A stretch of 64,000 nt of DNA, from positions 1,488,001 through 1,552,000 of the forward strand of contig AP024889.1 of NCBI GenBank assembly GCA_024347015.1, in the 5' to 3' direction. A program made the position numbers and the translations under genes. The notes beneath the pieces are model-generated. The model saw only the letters and a list, made by a program, of their open reading frames with translations, was not told the DNA's origin and ran no database searches. Origin of the DNA: Vibrio pectenicida (GTDB lineage: Bacteria > Pseudomonadota > Gammaproteobacteria > Enterobacterales > Vibrionaceae). Positions 9,440 through 18,549 of the stretch are shown here, one piece after another (position 1 is the stretch's first letter; each line of letters begins with the position of its first letter).

Positions 9440-10126
9440 CTATTGGTATTGGTTGATTAAATTTCTCATTTGAATACTATCTAACGTTCGGATTCTATAT
9501 TTAGAGTCAGAGAACAGGCTGTACTGCATTGCTTTTGCCACTTCGCTCGCTTGAATGGGGATAAGTTTGGCCAGCTTACCAAGCATCAATGGACGGACGG
9601 ATTTAAGCACCAGTTGAACCACTGCTTCATCTTTACGTGGTGTATCTCTTAAACCCACAAGAGGTCCAGGTCTAACAAACGTGATATGTTCAAAACCCAT
9701 ACGTTCTATCGCCATCTCCATTTTTCCCTTACATCGTAAATAATGAGAAAGGGCATGAGTAGAAGCGCCATAACTTGAAGCGATAGCAATATGTGTGACA
9801 CCTAAAAGTTTCATCGTTTGAGCTACTTCACAGACTAAGTGATAGTCAACGCGCTCTAGTTCTTGCTTAGATCCAGCTTGCTTGATAGTCGTGCCAAGGC
9901 AGATGAAGCCGTATTTTGGCGAAGACTTTTCAGCTTGCCAGTTTTTCACTTGTAGTTGGGAATCTTTTATGACTTCGAGCTTTGGATGAAAAAAGGGTAT
10001 AGAGCTACGACTCAATGCGTATAAATGTGTGATAGGTTGCGCTTCTAGCATCTGTTTTACAAGCTCGGTACCGATTAAGCCTGTTGCTCCGGCAATCATA
10101 ATTGCACGCTCGTTTTTTTCAGACAA
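9440..10126 (-). CDS. NAD(P)-binding Rossmann-fold protein (atypical SDR, NmrA/HTATIP2-like)
   Basis: 228 aa from a TTG start at 10126, chosen because GAGGA lies 8 bases ahead. A second TTG five codons upstream has no ribosome site. The N-terminal dinucleotide motif is GATGLIG (G13-G19). Other family-like features are 'YGFICLGTTIKQAGSK', 'ERVDYHLVCEVAQTMKLLGVTHIAIASSYGA', a YLRCKGKME segment (Tyr and Lys in the usual active-site order) and 'FVRPGPLVG'. This is the group of extended/atypical short-chain dehydrogenases often annotated as oxidoreductase or NAD-dependent epimerase, sometimes with no enzymatic activity. Substrate unknown. Soluble and cytoplasmic. A 164-bp gap separates it from tcyP. 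Confidence 0.8.
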   Translation of the reverse strand: MSEKNERAIMIAGATGLIGTELVKQMLEAQPITHLYALSRSSIPFFHPKLEVIKDSQLQVKNWQAEKSSPKYGFICLGTTIKQAGSKQELERVDYHLVCEVAQTMKLLGVTHIAIASSYGASTHALSHYLRCKGKMEMAIERMGFEHITFVRPGPLVGLRDTPRKDEAVVQLVLKSVRPLMLGKLAKLIPIQASEVAKAMQYSLFSDSKYRIRTLDSIQMRNLINQYQ

Positions 10127-10220
10127 TGACCATGTCCTCAATAACCATCATAGATGGGTAGAGAATCTACTATCAAGTTATAAAAATCTGTGATCCATCT
10201 TTGAGGTTGCGAGTTTTGTT

Positions 10221-10241
10221 AGGCCTCGACCATCGAGGCCT
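10221..10241 (-). terminator. GC-rich hairpin after the 28-codon ORF
   Basis: AGGCCTCGA (10221-10229) and TCGAGGCCT (10233-10241) form a perfect 9-bp stem with a 3-nt loop. It lies 16 bp after the stop of the small minus-strand ORF. The minus-strand sequence after the stem is AACAAAAC, so there is no T tract. Strong structure, uncertain terminator. Confidence 0.5.
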
Positions 10242-10257
10242 TTGAATACGACAGTCG

Positions 10258-10344
10258 CTATGTGAGTGAAAACGGAACGCGTTTAAGCGTTTTCGGAGTG
10301 GATTTAGGGTGTTTCTGTTTCTTAGATCTTTGATTGGCAAACAT
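10258..10344 (-). CDS. 28-residue basic mini-protein, function unknown
   Basis: The ORF encodes MFANQRSKKQKHPKSTPKTL followed by KRVPFSLT: 28 aa with 9 Lys/Arg and no acidic residue. It has a near-perfect ribosome site (GGAGG, 6 bases before the ATG), a stop at 10258 and a strong hairpin 16 bp on. A TATAAT box lies on the same strand at 10419-10414. These signs together make translation likely even though the ORF is very short. I do not recognise a family. The composition suggests binding to RNA, ribosome or another acidic partner, but that is inference. It might also be a leader peptide, although no same-strand gene follows closely: the next one ends at 10126-9440 behind the hairpin. Confidence 0.5.
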   Translation of the reverse strand: MFANQRSKKQKHPKSTPKTLKRVPFSLT

Positions 10345-10835
10345 ACAAACCTCCATGCTCTATCAAACTTTGCCCTAGATTTAAAGCAGCCTTCGTGCCA
10401 TCAAATTAGTCGTATTATATATTTCAACAGGTTACAACGTTACTAACTTGTATCCAATTAATAAGATAGCAAAAAATTGAATAATGACTTATGTTTTCTG
10501 TCAATTTGATTATCATAATGATAAAAGCGTCATCTTTTCGTTGTTTAAGCGAAGTTTAGATAACTTGAGTTGCCTTCAAATTAATATTCTCAATCTTGTT
10601 ATGTTCAAAGTTCAATTCACTAGAAATATGATATGATTGACAATAAGCTAGTTTGCTACCTAAATTGAAAAAATTATGTATGGACAGTGAGTTTTTCTAT
10701 ACCTAGTTCGTTTAGAGTGTTAAAGCTAAATTTTATAGATAAACATGACTGTTCTCTTTAATAACTGAGATCATGTCAACATACTTTAATTACACAATTT
10801 ATTAACATGCTCGCTGTGCAATAAAGGAGTAGCGC
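10345..10835. other. AT-rich intergenic region between the mini-gene and astE
   Basis: 491 bp without a convincing gene. It must hold the divergent promoters of the mini-gene (left) and astE (right). A Fur-like sequence is present at 10502-10520: its reverse complement CATTATGATAATCAAATTG agrees with the 19-bp Fur consensus at 13 positions by my count. TTGACA occurs at 10637-10642, without a clear partner -10. No hairpin with a T tract is seen. Confidence 0.4.
10414..10419 (-). promoter_or_regulatory. Possible -10 box (TATAAT) for the mini-gene
   Basis: A perfect TATAAT on the minus strand, about 70 bp upstream of the mini-gene ATG. No good -35 element is visible at the right distance (TAACGT at 17 bp spacing), so an activator or chance match is possible. 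Confidence 0.3.
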
Positions 10836-11864
10836 ATGACGAAAACCCTCTTTCGCCAATCTTTTCTTTTTGACAGCCTAGATATAGAACAACCTATGTT
10901 AGCCGGTGAAATGACCGTTGCTAATGGGACCCTATTTAAGCTTCATGAGCGTGGAATTTTGGAAATCATTCCGTCTAAATTGGATGGGAACAGCAAACAT
11001 ATTATCTTTTCCTCAGGTATCCATGGTAATGAAACTGCACCTATGGAGCTAATTGATAAAGTCATTTTAGATATCCAAACAGGATTTCAGCCCGTAAAAG
11101 AGCGTTTGTTATTTATTATTGCTCATCCTGAATCGACAAATGCTCATACCCGTTTTATTGAAATGAACTTAAATCGTTTATTTGACGAAAAAGAATATCA
11201 GCCAACAAAAGAATTAGTTATTGCGCAGAACCTTAAACGTGTTGTTAGCTCTTTTTATTACAATACACCGCAAGATAAACGTTGGCATTTAGACTTACAC
11301 TGCGCGATTCGTTCTTCGCAACATTATACATTTGGGGTTAGCCCCAAAACACGTCATCCTGTTCGAAGTAAAGAATTGATGGATTTTTCAGCAAGTGCTC
11401 ATCTAGATGCGATGATGTTTTCTAATGCGCCGTCTAGTACATTTAGCTGGTATAGTGCCGAGAATTATGCGGCACAGGCGCTTACTGTAGAGCTAGGTAA
11501 AGTTGCTAAAATTGGAGAAAATGCTCTCGATAAACTTGCTGCATTTGAGTTGGCAACGAGAGATTTGATTGCTTCGAGTGAATCAGAACATCTACCGCGT
11601 CTCCCGGTAATGTATCGTGTAAGTCGCACTATCGTTCGACTTAATGATGATTTTGATTTTCTCTTTGACGATGACGTGGCGAATTTCACGGCGTTTAAGC
11701 ATGGTGAAGTTTTTGGCCATGATGGTGATAAGCCATTGATGGCAAAAAATGAAGGTGAAGCGATTGTTTTTCCAAATCGAGATGTAGCAATTGGTCAGAG
11801 AGCAGCGCTTATGGTATGCCCAGTTAAAATACGTTTTGAAGCCGATCAACTCGTCTACGATTAA
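10836..11864 (+). CDS. astE: Succinylglutamate desuccinylase
   Basis: 342 aa zinc carboxypeptidase-like enzyme of the AstE/aspartoacylase family (E. coli AstE is 322 aa). It hydrolyses N-succinylglutamate to succinate and glutamate, the last step of the ammonia-producing arginine succinyltransferase pathway. Zinc ligands are H63 and E66 in 'SGIHGNETAP' and H155 in 'DLHCAIR'. The catalytic Glu is probably E219 in 'LTVELGK'. A good ribosome site (AAGGAG, 7 bases before ATG) sets the start. It stands alone here; the other ast genes are not in the window, which is usual when the pathway is split in vibrios. Confidence 0.92.
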   Translation: MTKTLFRQSFLFDSLDIEQPMLAGEMTVANGTLFKLHERGILEIIPSKLDGNSKHIIFSSGIHGNETAPMELIDKVILDIQTGFQPVKERLLFIIAHPESTNAHTRFIEMNLNRLFDEKEYQPTKELVIAQNLKRVVSSFYYNTPQDKRWHLDLHCAIRSSQHYTFGVSPKTRHPVRSKELMDFSASAHLDAMMFSNAPSSTFSWYSAENYAAQALTVELGKVAKIGENALDKLAAFELATRDLIASSESEHLPRLPVMYRVSRTIVRLNDDFDFLFDDDVANFTAFKHGEVFGHDGDKPLMAKNEGEAIVFPNRDVAIGQRAALMVCPVKIRFEADQLVYD

Positions 11865-11965
11865 TACATCTATCCAACAGATGCTTTCTATTTATGCCGC
11901 TTCAAGGTATTGTTGAGCGATTATTGTATATACTCAGCCATACTAGCTTATAAAGCTCGAACCGA

Positions 11966-12961
11966 ATGTATTTAAGTCAACTACTTGATCGCCAACATAT
12001 CCGCTGGAAGCGCTATGTTTTGGCGATCTGCTCCATTCTTATTTTTGTTTCAGCGCTTCATCTCATGGTCGGTGATATTTTTATTTCACCGTTTGCCCAA
12101 TTGACGGAGATCCAAAAAAAACTTGTTATTGAATTAAGGCTACCTAGATTATTTGCTGCAATGGTCATTGGTAGTGCACTGGCGGTTTCAGGGGGAGTGC
12201 TGCAGGTGTTACTGGGCAATGTCCTTGCTGAACCTGGAGTACTGGGGGTGTCAGGTGGTGCTAGCGTTGTCATGGTAATGCTTTTATTTTTGTGGCCGAC
12301 ATGGGCCACACCTGTTGGTTTTATGGTTGCTGCCATTATTGGCGCTTTGCTATTTACTCTGATTTTAGTTTGTGTAGCGACAATGATGAAACTGACTACG
12401 ACTCGTTTACTATTAGTGGGTTTTACTTTGGGTATCCTCACTGGGGCTATTGTGACGTGGGCATTTTATTTTAGTGATGACTTGAGTTTGAGACAACTCA
12501 TGTATTGGCTAATGGGCGGTATTGGTGGTTCTAGTTGGTATCATCATGTGCTCACTTTGTTTTTGTTACCAGTTTTGGCTTGGATATGTTTAAAAGGTCG
12601 AGTGCTCGATAAACTAATGATGGGTGAACAGCATGCCAAGCAGCTTGGTGTGGATGTGAATTCAATTCGATGGAAACTGATTGTTGCCGTTTCTATTTTA
12701 GTTGGTGGTGCCGTTGCATTAGGTGGGGTGATTGGCTTTGTCGGTTTAATTGTTCCACATATAGTTAGGTTAACTTTGGGGGCAGGAAATCGTTACCTAT
12801 TACCTGTATCTGCGTTAATGGGAGCTACTTTAGTTGTGTGCGCAGATATTATCGCCCGAATCACATTAGACTCAGCAGAGCTTCCACTGGGTGTGGTAAC
12901 TACTAGTATAGGAGCTCCAATTTTTATTTGGATGCTAATAAAACATCATGATTCGCGTTGA
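11966..12961 (+). CDS. btuC: Vitamin B12 ABC transporter permease BtuC
   Basis: 331 aa with about ten transmembrane helices, of the FecCD/BtuC permease family (E. coli BtuC 326 aa). Typical segments: '[44 protein letters not shown]', '[31 protein letters not shown]' at the C-terminus, and the cytoplasmic coupling loop around '[12 protein letters not shown]'. It forms the inner-membrane channel for cobalamin with BtuD. The stop lies 14 bp inside btuD. Choice of cobalamin over an iron-siderophore substrate rests on the close resemblance to BtuC and the BtuD partner. No cobalamin riboswitch fits into the 101 bp upstream. Confidence 0.88.
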   Translation: MYLSQLLDRQHIRWKRYVLAICSILIFVSALHLMVGDIFISPFAQLTEIQKKLVIELRLPRLFAAMVIGSALAVSGGVLQVLLGNVLAEPGVLGVSGGASVVMVMLLFLWPTWATPVGFMVAAIIGALLFTLILVCVATMMKLTTTRLLLVGFTLGILTGAIVTWAFYFSDDLSLRQLMYWLMGGIGGSSWYHHVLTLFLLPVLAWICLKGRVLDKLMMGEQHAKQLGVDVNSIRWKLIVAVSILVGGAVALGGVIGFVGLIVPHIVRLTLGAGNRYLLPVSALMGATLVVCADIIARITLDSAELPLGVVTTSIGAPIFIWMLIKHHDSR

Positions 12962-13697
12962 TAACTTATCTTTAGGCTCACGATTACTACCGCTGTCTTT
13001 TAGTCTTGATAGGGGTGAAGTACTGCATGTAATAGGACCAAATGGAAGTGGGAAAAGCACTTTACTGACATCTGTTGCTGGCTTGCTAGATTTTGAAGGT
13101 GATGTGATAATTGATGATTTAAATGTAGGTGCAAGTTCACTTGAAGTATTGGCAATGAATCGAGCATTTTTAAGCCAAAGCGATCAGCCTGCGTTTAATC
13201 TCGATGTTTTTTTTTACTTATCGTTGTCTCTCCCGCAGCAGAAATTAACCGCTGACGCAGAGCAAGCATTGAAAGAGTTAACAGAGCTGCTTGAAATTGC
13301 AGATAAACTTCATCGTTCAATACACCAATTGTCTGGTGGAGAATGGCAAAGGGTGAGGCTGTGCGCGATATGTTTGCAGATTTGGCCATCGCTCAACCCT
13401 AACGCTCAACTGCTTATTTTAGATGAGCCCGCCGCGTCATTAGATATAGGACAAGAAGTCTTTTTATATCGGTTAATTCGTAAGGTAGCAGATATGGGAA
13501 TTTCGGTGATTATGTCCAATCATGATTTGAACCGAACACTCAAATATGCTGATAATGCTTTGCTGTTAGATAATGGGGTGATGCAGTCCTATGGTTCAGT
13601 AAAAAAGGTCTGCGTTGCTGAAGAATTGTCTCGGGTATTTAAAACCAGTGTTGAAAAAGTTCAGGTCAATGAGCAGCCTGTGTTGATTTTTAACTAG
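12948..13697 (+). CDS. btuD: Vitamin B12 ABC transporter ATPase BtuD
   Basis: 249 aa ABC ATPase (E. coli BtuD 249 aa). Walker [10 protein letters not shown] (30-38), signature LSGGEWQR (128-135), Walker [13 protein letters not shown] (155-166) and switch His in 'MSNHDLNR'. It powers cobalamin import through BtuC. The start overlaps the btuC end by 14 bp, so the two are co-translated. The periplasmic BtuF and outer-membrane BtuB are not in the window. Confidence 0.9.
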   Translation: MIRVDNLSLGSRLLPLSFSLDRGEVLHVIGPNGSGKSTLLTSVAGLLDFEGDVIIDDLNVGASSLEVLAMNRAFLSQSDQPAFNLDVFFYLSLSLPQQKLTADAEQALKELTELLEIADKLHRSIHQLSGGEWQRVRLCAICLQIWPSLNPNAQLLILDEPAASLDIGQEVFLYRLIRKVADMGISVIMSNHDLNRTLKYADNALLLDNGVMQSYGSVKKVCVAEELSRVFKTSVEKVQVNEQPVLIFN

Positions 13698-13767
13698 GTT
13701 AAAAATGTGGCTTTGGCCACCTCAGAGATATCTTGTAATGATGAAACTAAGGTGGTTAAAAAGCTGT

Positions 13768-14343
13768 TTATCCTATAATAGGAGAGAGATCTGCGGGACG
13801 ATAGTAAACAGATTTAAGTACCTTACCTTGGCGTATGGTTTTCGCTTCAGAGATAAAGTCTTCAGCACATTTTGCAATAATGTAACCACCTTTCTGGACA
13901 GCCATGAGCTTGATGCCTTGTTTGGCGTAATGGGCTTCTGTATCTGTATACTGTTGTTCACTACGGCATACTTTACTCATATTACTTGAATGTACTTCAT
14001 CCCAACATGATATAAAGTCAATACCTCTGTTTACTGCAACATTCAATAGTAAGTCGATGAGATAGGTAATAGAGAGATTTGATTCTAGCGTTTGATCACC
14101 CAAGTGTACCAAACGGCCCATTAGCACATATACGCTATCGACAATGGCATCGGCCTGTTCAGTTTTATTATCTGCTTCAGCAAGCTCTGTCAGTTCTTCT
14201 ATTGCTAAAGAGGTATGCAATGTGTCGGCTTTAGTATCTAACGTTTCAGGATCAGCAACGGGCAAATCAAACGTGGTGCGAAACTCGGTAATATCGCGGT
14301 AAAGGTGGTCGAAAACTTCTTGAGTGAGCTTAGATAAGAACAT
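13768..14343 (-). CDS. MazG-like nucleotide pyrophosphohydrolase family protein
   Basis: 191 aa, all-alpha. Residues 47-75 carry the NTP-pyrophosphatase metal pattern: E49-E50-L-T-E53, then E62 and D65/D69 in 'EQADAIVDSVYVLMG'. A second conserved stretch is 'GIDFISCWDEVHSSNMSKV' (about 117-135), seen in PRA-PH/MazG-like and phage-type members. By family it would cleave a (d)NTP to (d)NMP and pyrophosphate, perhaps as house-cleaning; the substrate cannot be read here. Single gene, divergent from the GGDEF gene. Confidence 0.75.
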   Translation of the reverse strand: MFLSKLTQEVFDHLYRDITEFRTTFDLPVADPETLDTKADTLHTSLAIEELTELAEADNKTEQADAIVDSVYVLMGRLVHLGDQTLESNLSITYLIDLLLNVAVNRGIDFISCWDEVHSSNMSKVCRSEQQYTDTEAHYAKQGIKLMAVQKGGYIIAKCAEDFISEAKTIRQGKVLKSVYYRPADLSPIIG

Positions 14344-14520
14344 GAATAAAACCAGAATTCGATAATAGTTGCCCTATACTACCAAAGCCAATGTCTAGGT
14401 TCTATTACAGCAACAAAATAAATAGCGCATGAGCCCTCGAAGATTATAGACATATGCTAATCTATTGATAATGACATTAATATTTTTTATGTGTCTAATG
14501 ACATCTGAATAGGAAATGAG

Positions 14521-15564
14521 ATGGTTGCAACAAGCGAAACAGTGATACGTCGTTTATATCAGATCACTAATGATTATCAGAAAGGCTTTGACATACAAAT
14601 CACTCAACTGATTATGCTGGGTTTAGAGCGCTTCAACCTTGATATTGGTATTTTGTCACGTGTAGAGAAAGATGTTTATACTGTGCTGTATTGTATTACT
14701 CCGGAGGAAGTGGAATTAAATCCCGGGGACGTATTTGATTACCGTTCAACCTATTGTCAAATCACTTGTAGCTCGTTCGGTCCAGTGGCTATTGAGCATA
14801 TGGGAAAAAATGATAAATACGCCAAACATCCTGCCTACGAAGCTTTTGGACTTGAGTCATATATCGGCGTACCAATATTTATTGATGATGAGGTCTTTGG
14901 TACGCTTAATTATTCGTCCGCAAGGCCTCGTTCGAGATCTTTTGAAGATATAGACATTGATGCATTGAAGTTAATGGCTTCTTGGATTGAAGTAGAGTTG
15001 ATTCGACGCAAACAAGAAGATCGCTTGCGAGAGCTTAATAGTCAACTGGAATATCAAGCTTTTCATGATGCTCTCACAGGTGTTGCAAATCGCCGTTGTA
15101 TGTTTAAGACCATTGATTCGGATATTGAACGAATGCTTTTAGCAGAGGGTAAAGGATCAATAGCCGTATTAGATATTGATCACTTTAAGAAGGTCAATGA
15201 CAAGTATGGTCATCAGGTAGGCGACGATGTGCTTAAAAAAACCGCTCAAGCGCTGAAGTCAAGGCTTGGAAATATGGATTTTATCGCTCGCTTTGGTGGA
15301 GAAGAGTTTGTGGTTTGGCTGCCTGAGCGTGGTGTTGATGAGCGCGAAAAAATATTTGAAAAGCTGCGTGAATCTGTATCAGAAGTGGTTTTAGATAGAG
15401 ACCCAATTACTATATCTATTGGTGTTTGCCACTTTGATTTTGGCAAACGAAAGGACTTAGAGTGCAAAAGAACTGTTCTTGAGCATCTAATAGACCGTGC
15501 TGATACCGCTTTGTATGAAGCGAAGAAACAGGGACGCGATCGCGTTATAACGGTAACCAGCTAA
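14521..15564 (+). CDS. Diguanylate cyclase with N-terminal GAF domain
   Basis: 347 aa soluble protein. A GAF sensor domain covers about 15-155 ('ESYIGVPIFIDDEVFGTLNYSS' is a typical GAF core). A short helical linker (about 160-180) joins it to a GGDEF domain (about 180-345) starting 'AFHDALTGVANRR'. The active site is GGEEF (259-263), a functional variant, and 'DIDHFKKVNDKYGHQVGDDVL' carries the metal-binding Asp. It should make cyclic di-GMP from two GTP under control of a small ligand or redox signal bound by GAF. No RxxD inhibitory site is visible five residues before GGEEF. The start is supported by AGGAAATGAG just ahead. Confidence 0.93.
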   Translation: MVATSETVIRRLYQITNDYQKGFDIQITQLIMLGLERFNLDIGILSRVEKDVYTVLYCITPEEVELNPGDVFDYRSTYCQITCSSFGPVAIEHMGKNDKYAKHPAYEAFGLESYIGVPIFIDDEVFGTLNYSSARPRSRSFEDIDIDALKLMASWIEVELIRRKQEDRLRELNSQLEYQAFHDALTGVANRRCMFKTIDSDIERMLLAEGKGSIAVLDIDHFKKVNDKYGHQVGDDVLKKTAQALKSRLGNMDFIARFGGEEFVVWLPERGVDEREKIFEKLRESVSEVVLDRDPITISIGVCHFDFGKRKDLECKRTVLEHLIDRADTALYEAKKQGRDRVITVTS

Positions 15565-15626
15565 ATTAAAAGACATTAGTTTAATCTTCTTCAGTAACAC
15601 TCGCTTTCGCTGTGGTCTTTTCTATT

Positions 15627-16205
15627 TTACTTAAACAAATACGGGAATAACTTAACCAGTTCTTTGTGAGATAGGTTTTCCACTCTTTCTATGTTTGTAT
15701 CTGGAATAGACTCAGGGTTTGGGTAGTGCTTGAGCACTTTTTCCATACTGTCTTCTCGAATCAAATGAAAAACTGGGTAAGGTGAGCGATTGGTTAGATT
15801 CTCAGCATCTTGCGGAGCTGTGCCTGCGAAACAATACTCTGGATGGAAGGTGGCCAATTGGAATATACCTTGCCAATTTTGCTGTCGTATCAGTGCTTCA
15901 ACCCAATCAATAAACAAATTATATTCATCAAAGTCATTAAGCATCTTAGGCACAACAACAAGTGTTGTTTCTAATTCTTCAGCTGGCTTTTGTTCTAACT
16001 CCAATAGCTGATTGAGTATGTCTTCTAATAGAGCGTGCTCATTTTCTGCATTACTGACGAATATTTTGATCAGATTATTGCGCTTTGGCTTTGCTGCAAA
16101 TGGGCATAGGTTAAGACCAATGACTACGTCATTGAGCCATTGGTTGACTTGTTGAACAATCATATTATTTGTATTTATTGCTGATATTTTTTCTTTGGTA
16201 GCCAA
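15627..16205 (-). CDS. DUF1415 family protein
   Basis: 192 aa soluble protein matching the DUF1415 family in length and pattern: 'VNQWLNDVVIGLNLCPFA' near the N-terminus, 'TLVVVPKMLNDFDEYNLF', 'FHPEYCFAG' and 'NRSPYPVFHLIREDSM'. Function unknown; conserved Cys and His residues (Cys in LCPFA, His/Cys in FHPEYCF) suggest a metal or redox role, but that is inference. It is 16 bp downstream of the MFS gene on the same strand and probably shares its transcript. Confidence 0.85.
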   Translation of the reverse strand: MATKEKISAINTNNMIVQQVNQWLNDVVIGLNLCPFAAKPKRNNLIKIFVSNAENEHALLEDILNQLLELEQKPAEELETTLVVVPKMLNDFDEYNLFIDWVEALIRQQNWQGIFQLATFHPEYCFAGTAPQDAENLTNRSPYPVFHLIREDSMEKVLKHYPNPESIPDTNIERVENLSHKELVKLFPYLFK

Positions 16206-16221
16206 GGATAGCAGAATCGAT

Positions 16222-17436
16222 TCATTGCTGTAAGCGATTAAATTTGGTTAATTTAGTGCCATCTATTGAATCTTGTTTGAGTTGATAGCAAAGAACAAAA
16301 ATGATTAGATAAAGTATAAAACCTCCACTCATGACAAAGAGCCATCCGCCGTGCTGCCAGCAGAAGATAAGTAAAAAGCCTCCTAGACTACCGCCAACAT
16401 AGTAGTGAACGAGATACAGAGCGGTGGCAGTGGCTTTGGCATTAATAGATTTTTGGCTCACCCAAGCGTAAGCGAGTGTATGGGTAAAAAAAGCTCCAAA
16501 GCTGATTAAGCATAGCCCCAGAACCATCCAAGGCATACGATCTATATAGGCGATTAGCATTCCAATCAAACTTATTGATGTAGCTACAACTATCCCCAAA
16601 ATGGGCTGGTAATGACGATTCCAAATAGAAGTCAACTTGGAGCTGATCGTTCCAGGTAAGTAACAAAAGAAAATCAGTGAAGCAAGTCCAATGGGAAGTG
16701 AGTGTGGAGCCTCTACCAAACGAAACCCCATCACTGAAAAAAGGTTAACAAATAGTGCGAAGTTAACCCCACCAATCAACATTGCCAACATGATGGTTTT
16801 ATTTTTAAAGTGTTTGATCACTGCACGATTGTGAAACCGCAACATACCACGTTGAGGTAAAAAATGGCTTTGTTTGGGCAACATAGTAATAACAATCAGC
16901 GCGCCAAAGCAGGTGATTATTGCCATGGCGATCACCGCTTGCTCCCAGCCAAAGGCATCTGTAAGCGTTCCACCAATAACTCGGCCACTGATCCCGCCTA
17001 ATGAATTTGCTGCAATATAACCTCCAATGGCTTGATTAAAAGCTTTTGGAGACAGCTCTTCAGCCATATAAGCAACAGCTACTGAAGCAAATGCCGCAAT
17101 CGCGATTCCCATCATTGCTCTCATCACGATTAGATTGATTAAAGAAGGGGACCACAACATACCAATTGAGATGATAGGCATAGCGAACAACCCTAAGACC
17201 ATGACTTGCTTGCGTCCAATGGTTTCAGATACTACTGCCCAAGGAACCAAACTGAATGAAAGCACCAGTGTTGTGGCGGCAAAGAGCCAGTTTATTTGAG
17301 TTTCTGTTACCGCGAAATGCGCAGCCATATAAGGAAGCATGGGTTGGAATAGGTAGAGGTTACAGAAAACAACAAAAGAACCAAGAGCAAGAGTGAAGAT
17401 GACCCGCCGATATTCATTAGTTCTAAGCTCAATCAT
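16222..17436 (-). CDS. MFS exporter, YnfM-like
   Basis: 404 aa with 12 hydrophobic segments. MFS signatures include 'SETIGRKQVMVLG' after helix 2 (motif A) and 'GGISGRVIGGTLTDAFGWEQAV' around helices 5-6. It resembles E. coli YnfM/YdhP-type drug-efflux proteins, which, as here, often lie divergent from a LysR regulator. Substrate unknown. Transcribed away from the LysR gene at 17552 with a 115-bp shared regulatory gap containing an 11-bp dyad. Confidence 0.85.
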   Translation of the reverse strand: MIELRTNEYRRVIFTLALGSFVVFCNLYLFQPMLPYMAAHFAVTETQINWLFAATTLVLSFSLVPWAVVSETIGRKQVMVLGLFAMPIISIGMLWSPSLINLIVMRAMMGIAIAAFASVAVAYMAEELSPKAFNQAIGGYIAANSLGGISGRVIGGTLTDAFGWEQAVIAMAIITCFGALIVITMLPKQSHFLPQRGMLRFHNRAVIKHFKNKTIMLAMLIGGVNFALFVNLFSVMGFRLVEAPHSLPIGLASLIFFCYLPGTISSKLTSIWNRHYQPILGIVVATSISLIGMLIAYIDRMPWMVLGLCLISFGAFFTHTLAYAWVSQKSINAKATATALYLVHYYVGGSLGGFLLIFCWQHGGWLFVMSGGFILYLIIFVLCYQLKQDSIDGTKLTKFNRLQQ

Positions 17437-17499
17437 TTAATTAACTGCCTCACTAAAAACAACCAGTATTGTGATCAAAATATCACTCAAAACATGATT

Positions 17500-17526
17500 A
17501 ATATAATATATTAACTATATTATATT
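17500..17526. promoter_or_regulatory. AT-rich 11-bp dyad, probable LysR operator
   Basis: AATATAATATA (17500-17510) and TATATTATATT (17516-17526) are perfect inverted repeats around TTAAC. The dyad lies between the divergent MFS and LysR genes, where LysR-type regulators usually bind to control both. It covers the upstream TTG candidate start of the LysR gene, which supports the GTG start at 17552. Confidence 0.55.
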
Positions 17527-17551
17527 GATAAATTTTATTTATGAGATTGTA

Positions 17552-18421
17552 GTGGATACCAGACATTTAAAGCATTTTGTGGCAGTGGCTGAATTGAAGC
17601 ATTTTACACAGGCAGCAAGAGAGCTCCATATTGCTCAACCAGCTCTTAGTATGTCAATAAAGAAATTCGAACAGCAGTTGGGAGTAGAGCTGTTTCGTAG
17701 AGACGATCGCCATGTGTCGTTAACTAATGAAGGCAGGGTATTGTACCAACATGCCAAGCGCGTGTTGCAGCAAATTGATGATGCGAAGTTGGCTATCAAT
17801 GAATTAAAAGGTCTTGAGAAAGGAGAAGTAAGACTTGGAGCACCAAGTATGATGGGCTCTTACTTTTTTCCTCAAGTGCTAATGGCTTTTAAAACACATT
17901 ACCCCAACCTTAAAATTACTCTGGTTGACGCCGGTACTCGCTCCATTCGACAAATGTTGCTTGAAGGTGAATTAGATATCGGTGTTATTGATGGACAGAA
18001 TGTACCAGAAGATCTTGAGACGGATTACTTATCTGAAGAGGAAATGGTGGCTGTTGTTGGATCAGAGCATGGTATTGCGAATCGAAAAGTAATAAGTTTT
18101 GAAGAGTTCTTTGATCATGAGTTGGTTATGTTCAAACCGGGTTATTTTCATCGTGACTTTTTGGAAGACAAAGCTCGGCTTCACAAACGAGATATAAAGT
18201 TTTCATTTGAAACCAATTTACTGCCATTAATTCTGAGTGTTGTAAAACATGAATTTGCAATTACCGCGCTACTAAAACTTGTTACAGATAATGAGACTGA
18301 TGTTGTTGCTATACCTTTTGACACCCCAGTTTTTATTCGGCTTTCGCTTGCTTGGCGAAGAAATGGCTATTTATCAATTGCCGATAGGACTTTTATTGAA
18401 TTTGTTAAACAATATGCCTAA
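17552..18421 (+). CDS. LysR-family transcriptional regulator
   Basis: 289 aa from a GTG at 17552 (MDTRHLKHFVAVAELKHFTQ), which gives the usual LysR N-terminus. The frame continues to a TTG at 17525, but that lies inside the palindrome. A winged-helix HTH covers residues 1-60 ('FTQAARELHIAQPALSMSIKKFEQQLGVELFRR'); a periplasmic-binding-like effector domain follows. It probably regulates the divergent MFS gene and itself. Effector unknown. Similar to the regulator group that sits beside ynfM in E. coli (ynfL). Confidence 0.88.
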   Translation: MDTRHLKHFVAVAELKHFTQAARELHIAQPALSMSIKKFEQQLGVELFRRDDRHVSLTNEGRVLYQHAKRVLQQIDDAKLAINELKGLEKGEVRLGAPSMMGSYFFPQVLMAFKTHYPNLKITLVDAGTRSIRQMLLEGELDIGVIDGQNVPEDLETDYLSEEEMVAVVGSEHGIANRKVISFEEFFDHELVMFKPGYFHRDFLEDKARLHKRDIKFSFETNLLPLILSVVKHEFAITALLKLVTDNETDVVAIPFDTPVFIRLSLAWRRNGYLSIADRTFIEFVKQYA

Positions 18422-18549
18422 ATGAGGTCGAGATTTGGGCTGTAAATCGGCTAATTTTTATAGTTGAAAGTCAATAAATTACTGGAAAAATGGCTGTACT
18501 TTCCTAGTCTAGATATAGAAGCAAATTCTAATAAACATGGATGTAAACT

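Noticed and set aside
11865..11965. Cobalamin riboswitch ahead of btuC
   Set aside because: Only 101 bp are available and no B12-box-like core is present; a full cobalamin riboswitch would not fit.
15565..15626. Terminator between the GGDEF and DUF1415 genes (AAAAGAC/GTCTTTT)
   Set aside because: The 7-bp arms are about 40 bases apart with A/T-only ends; too weak to call.
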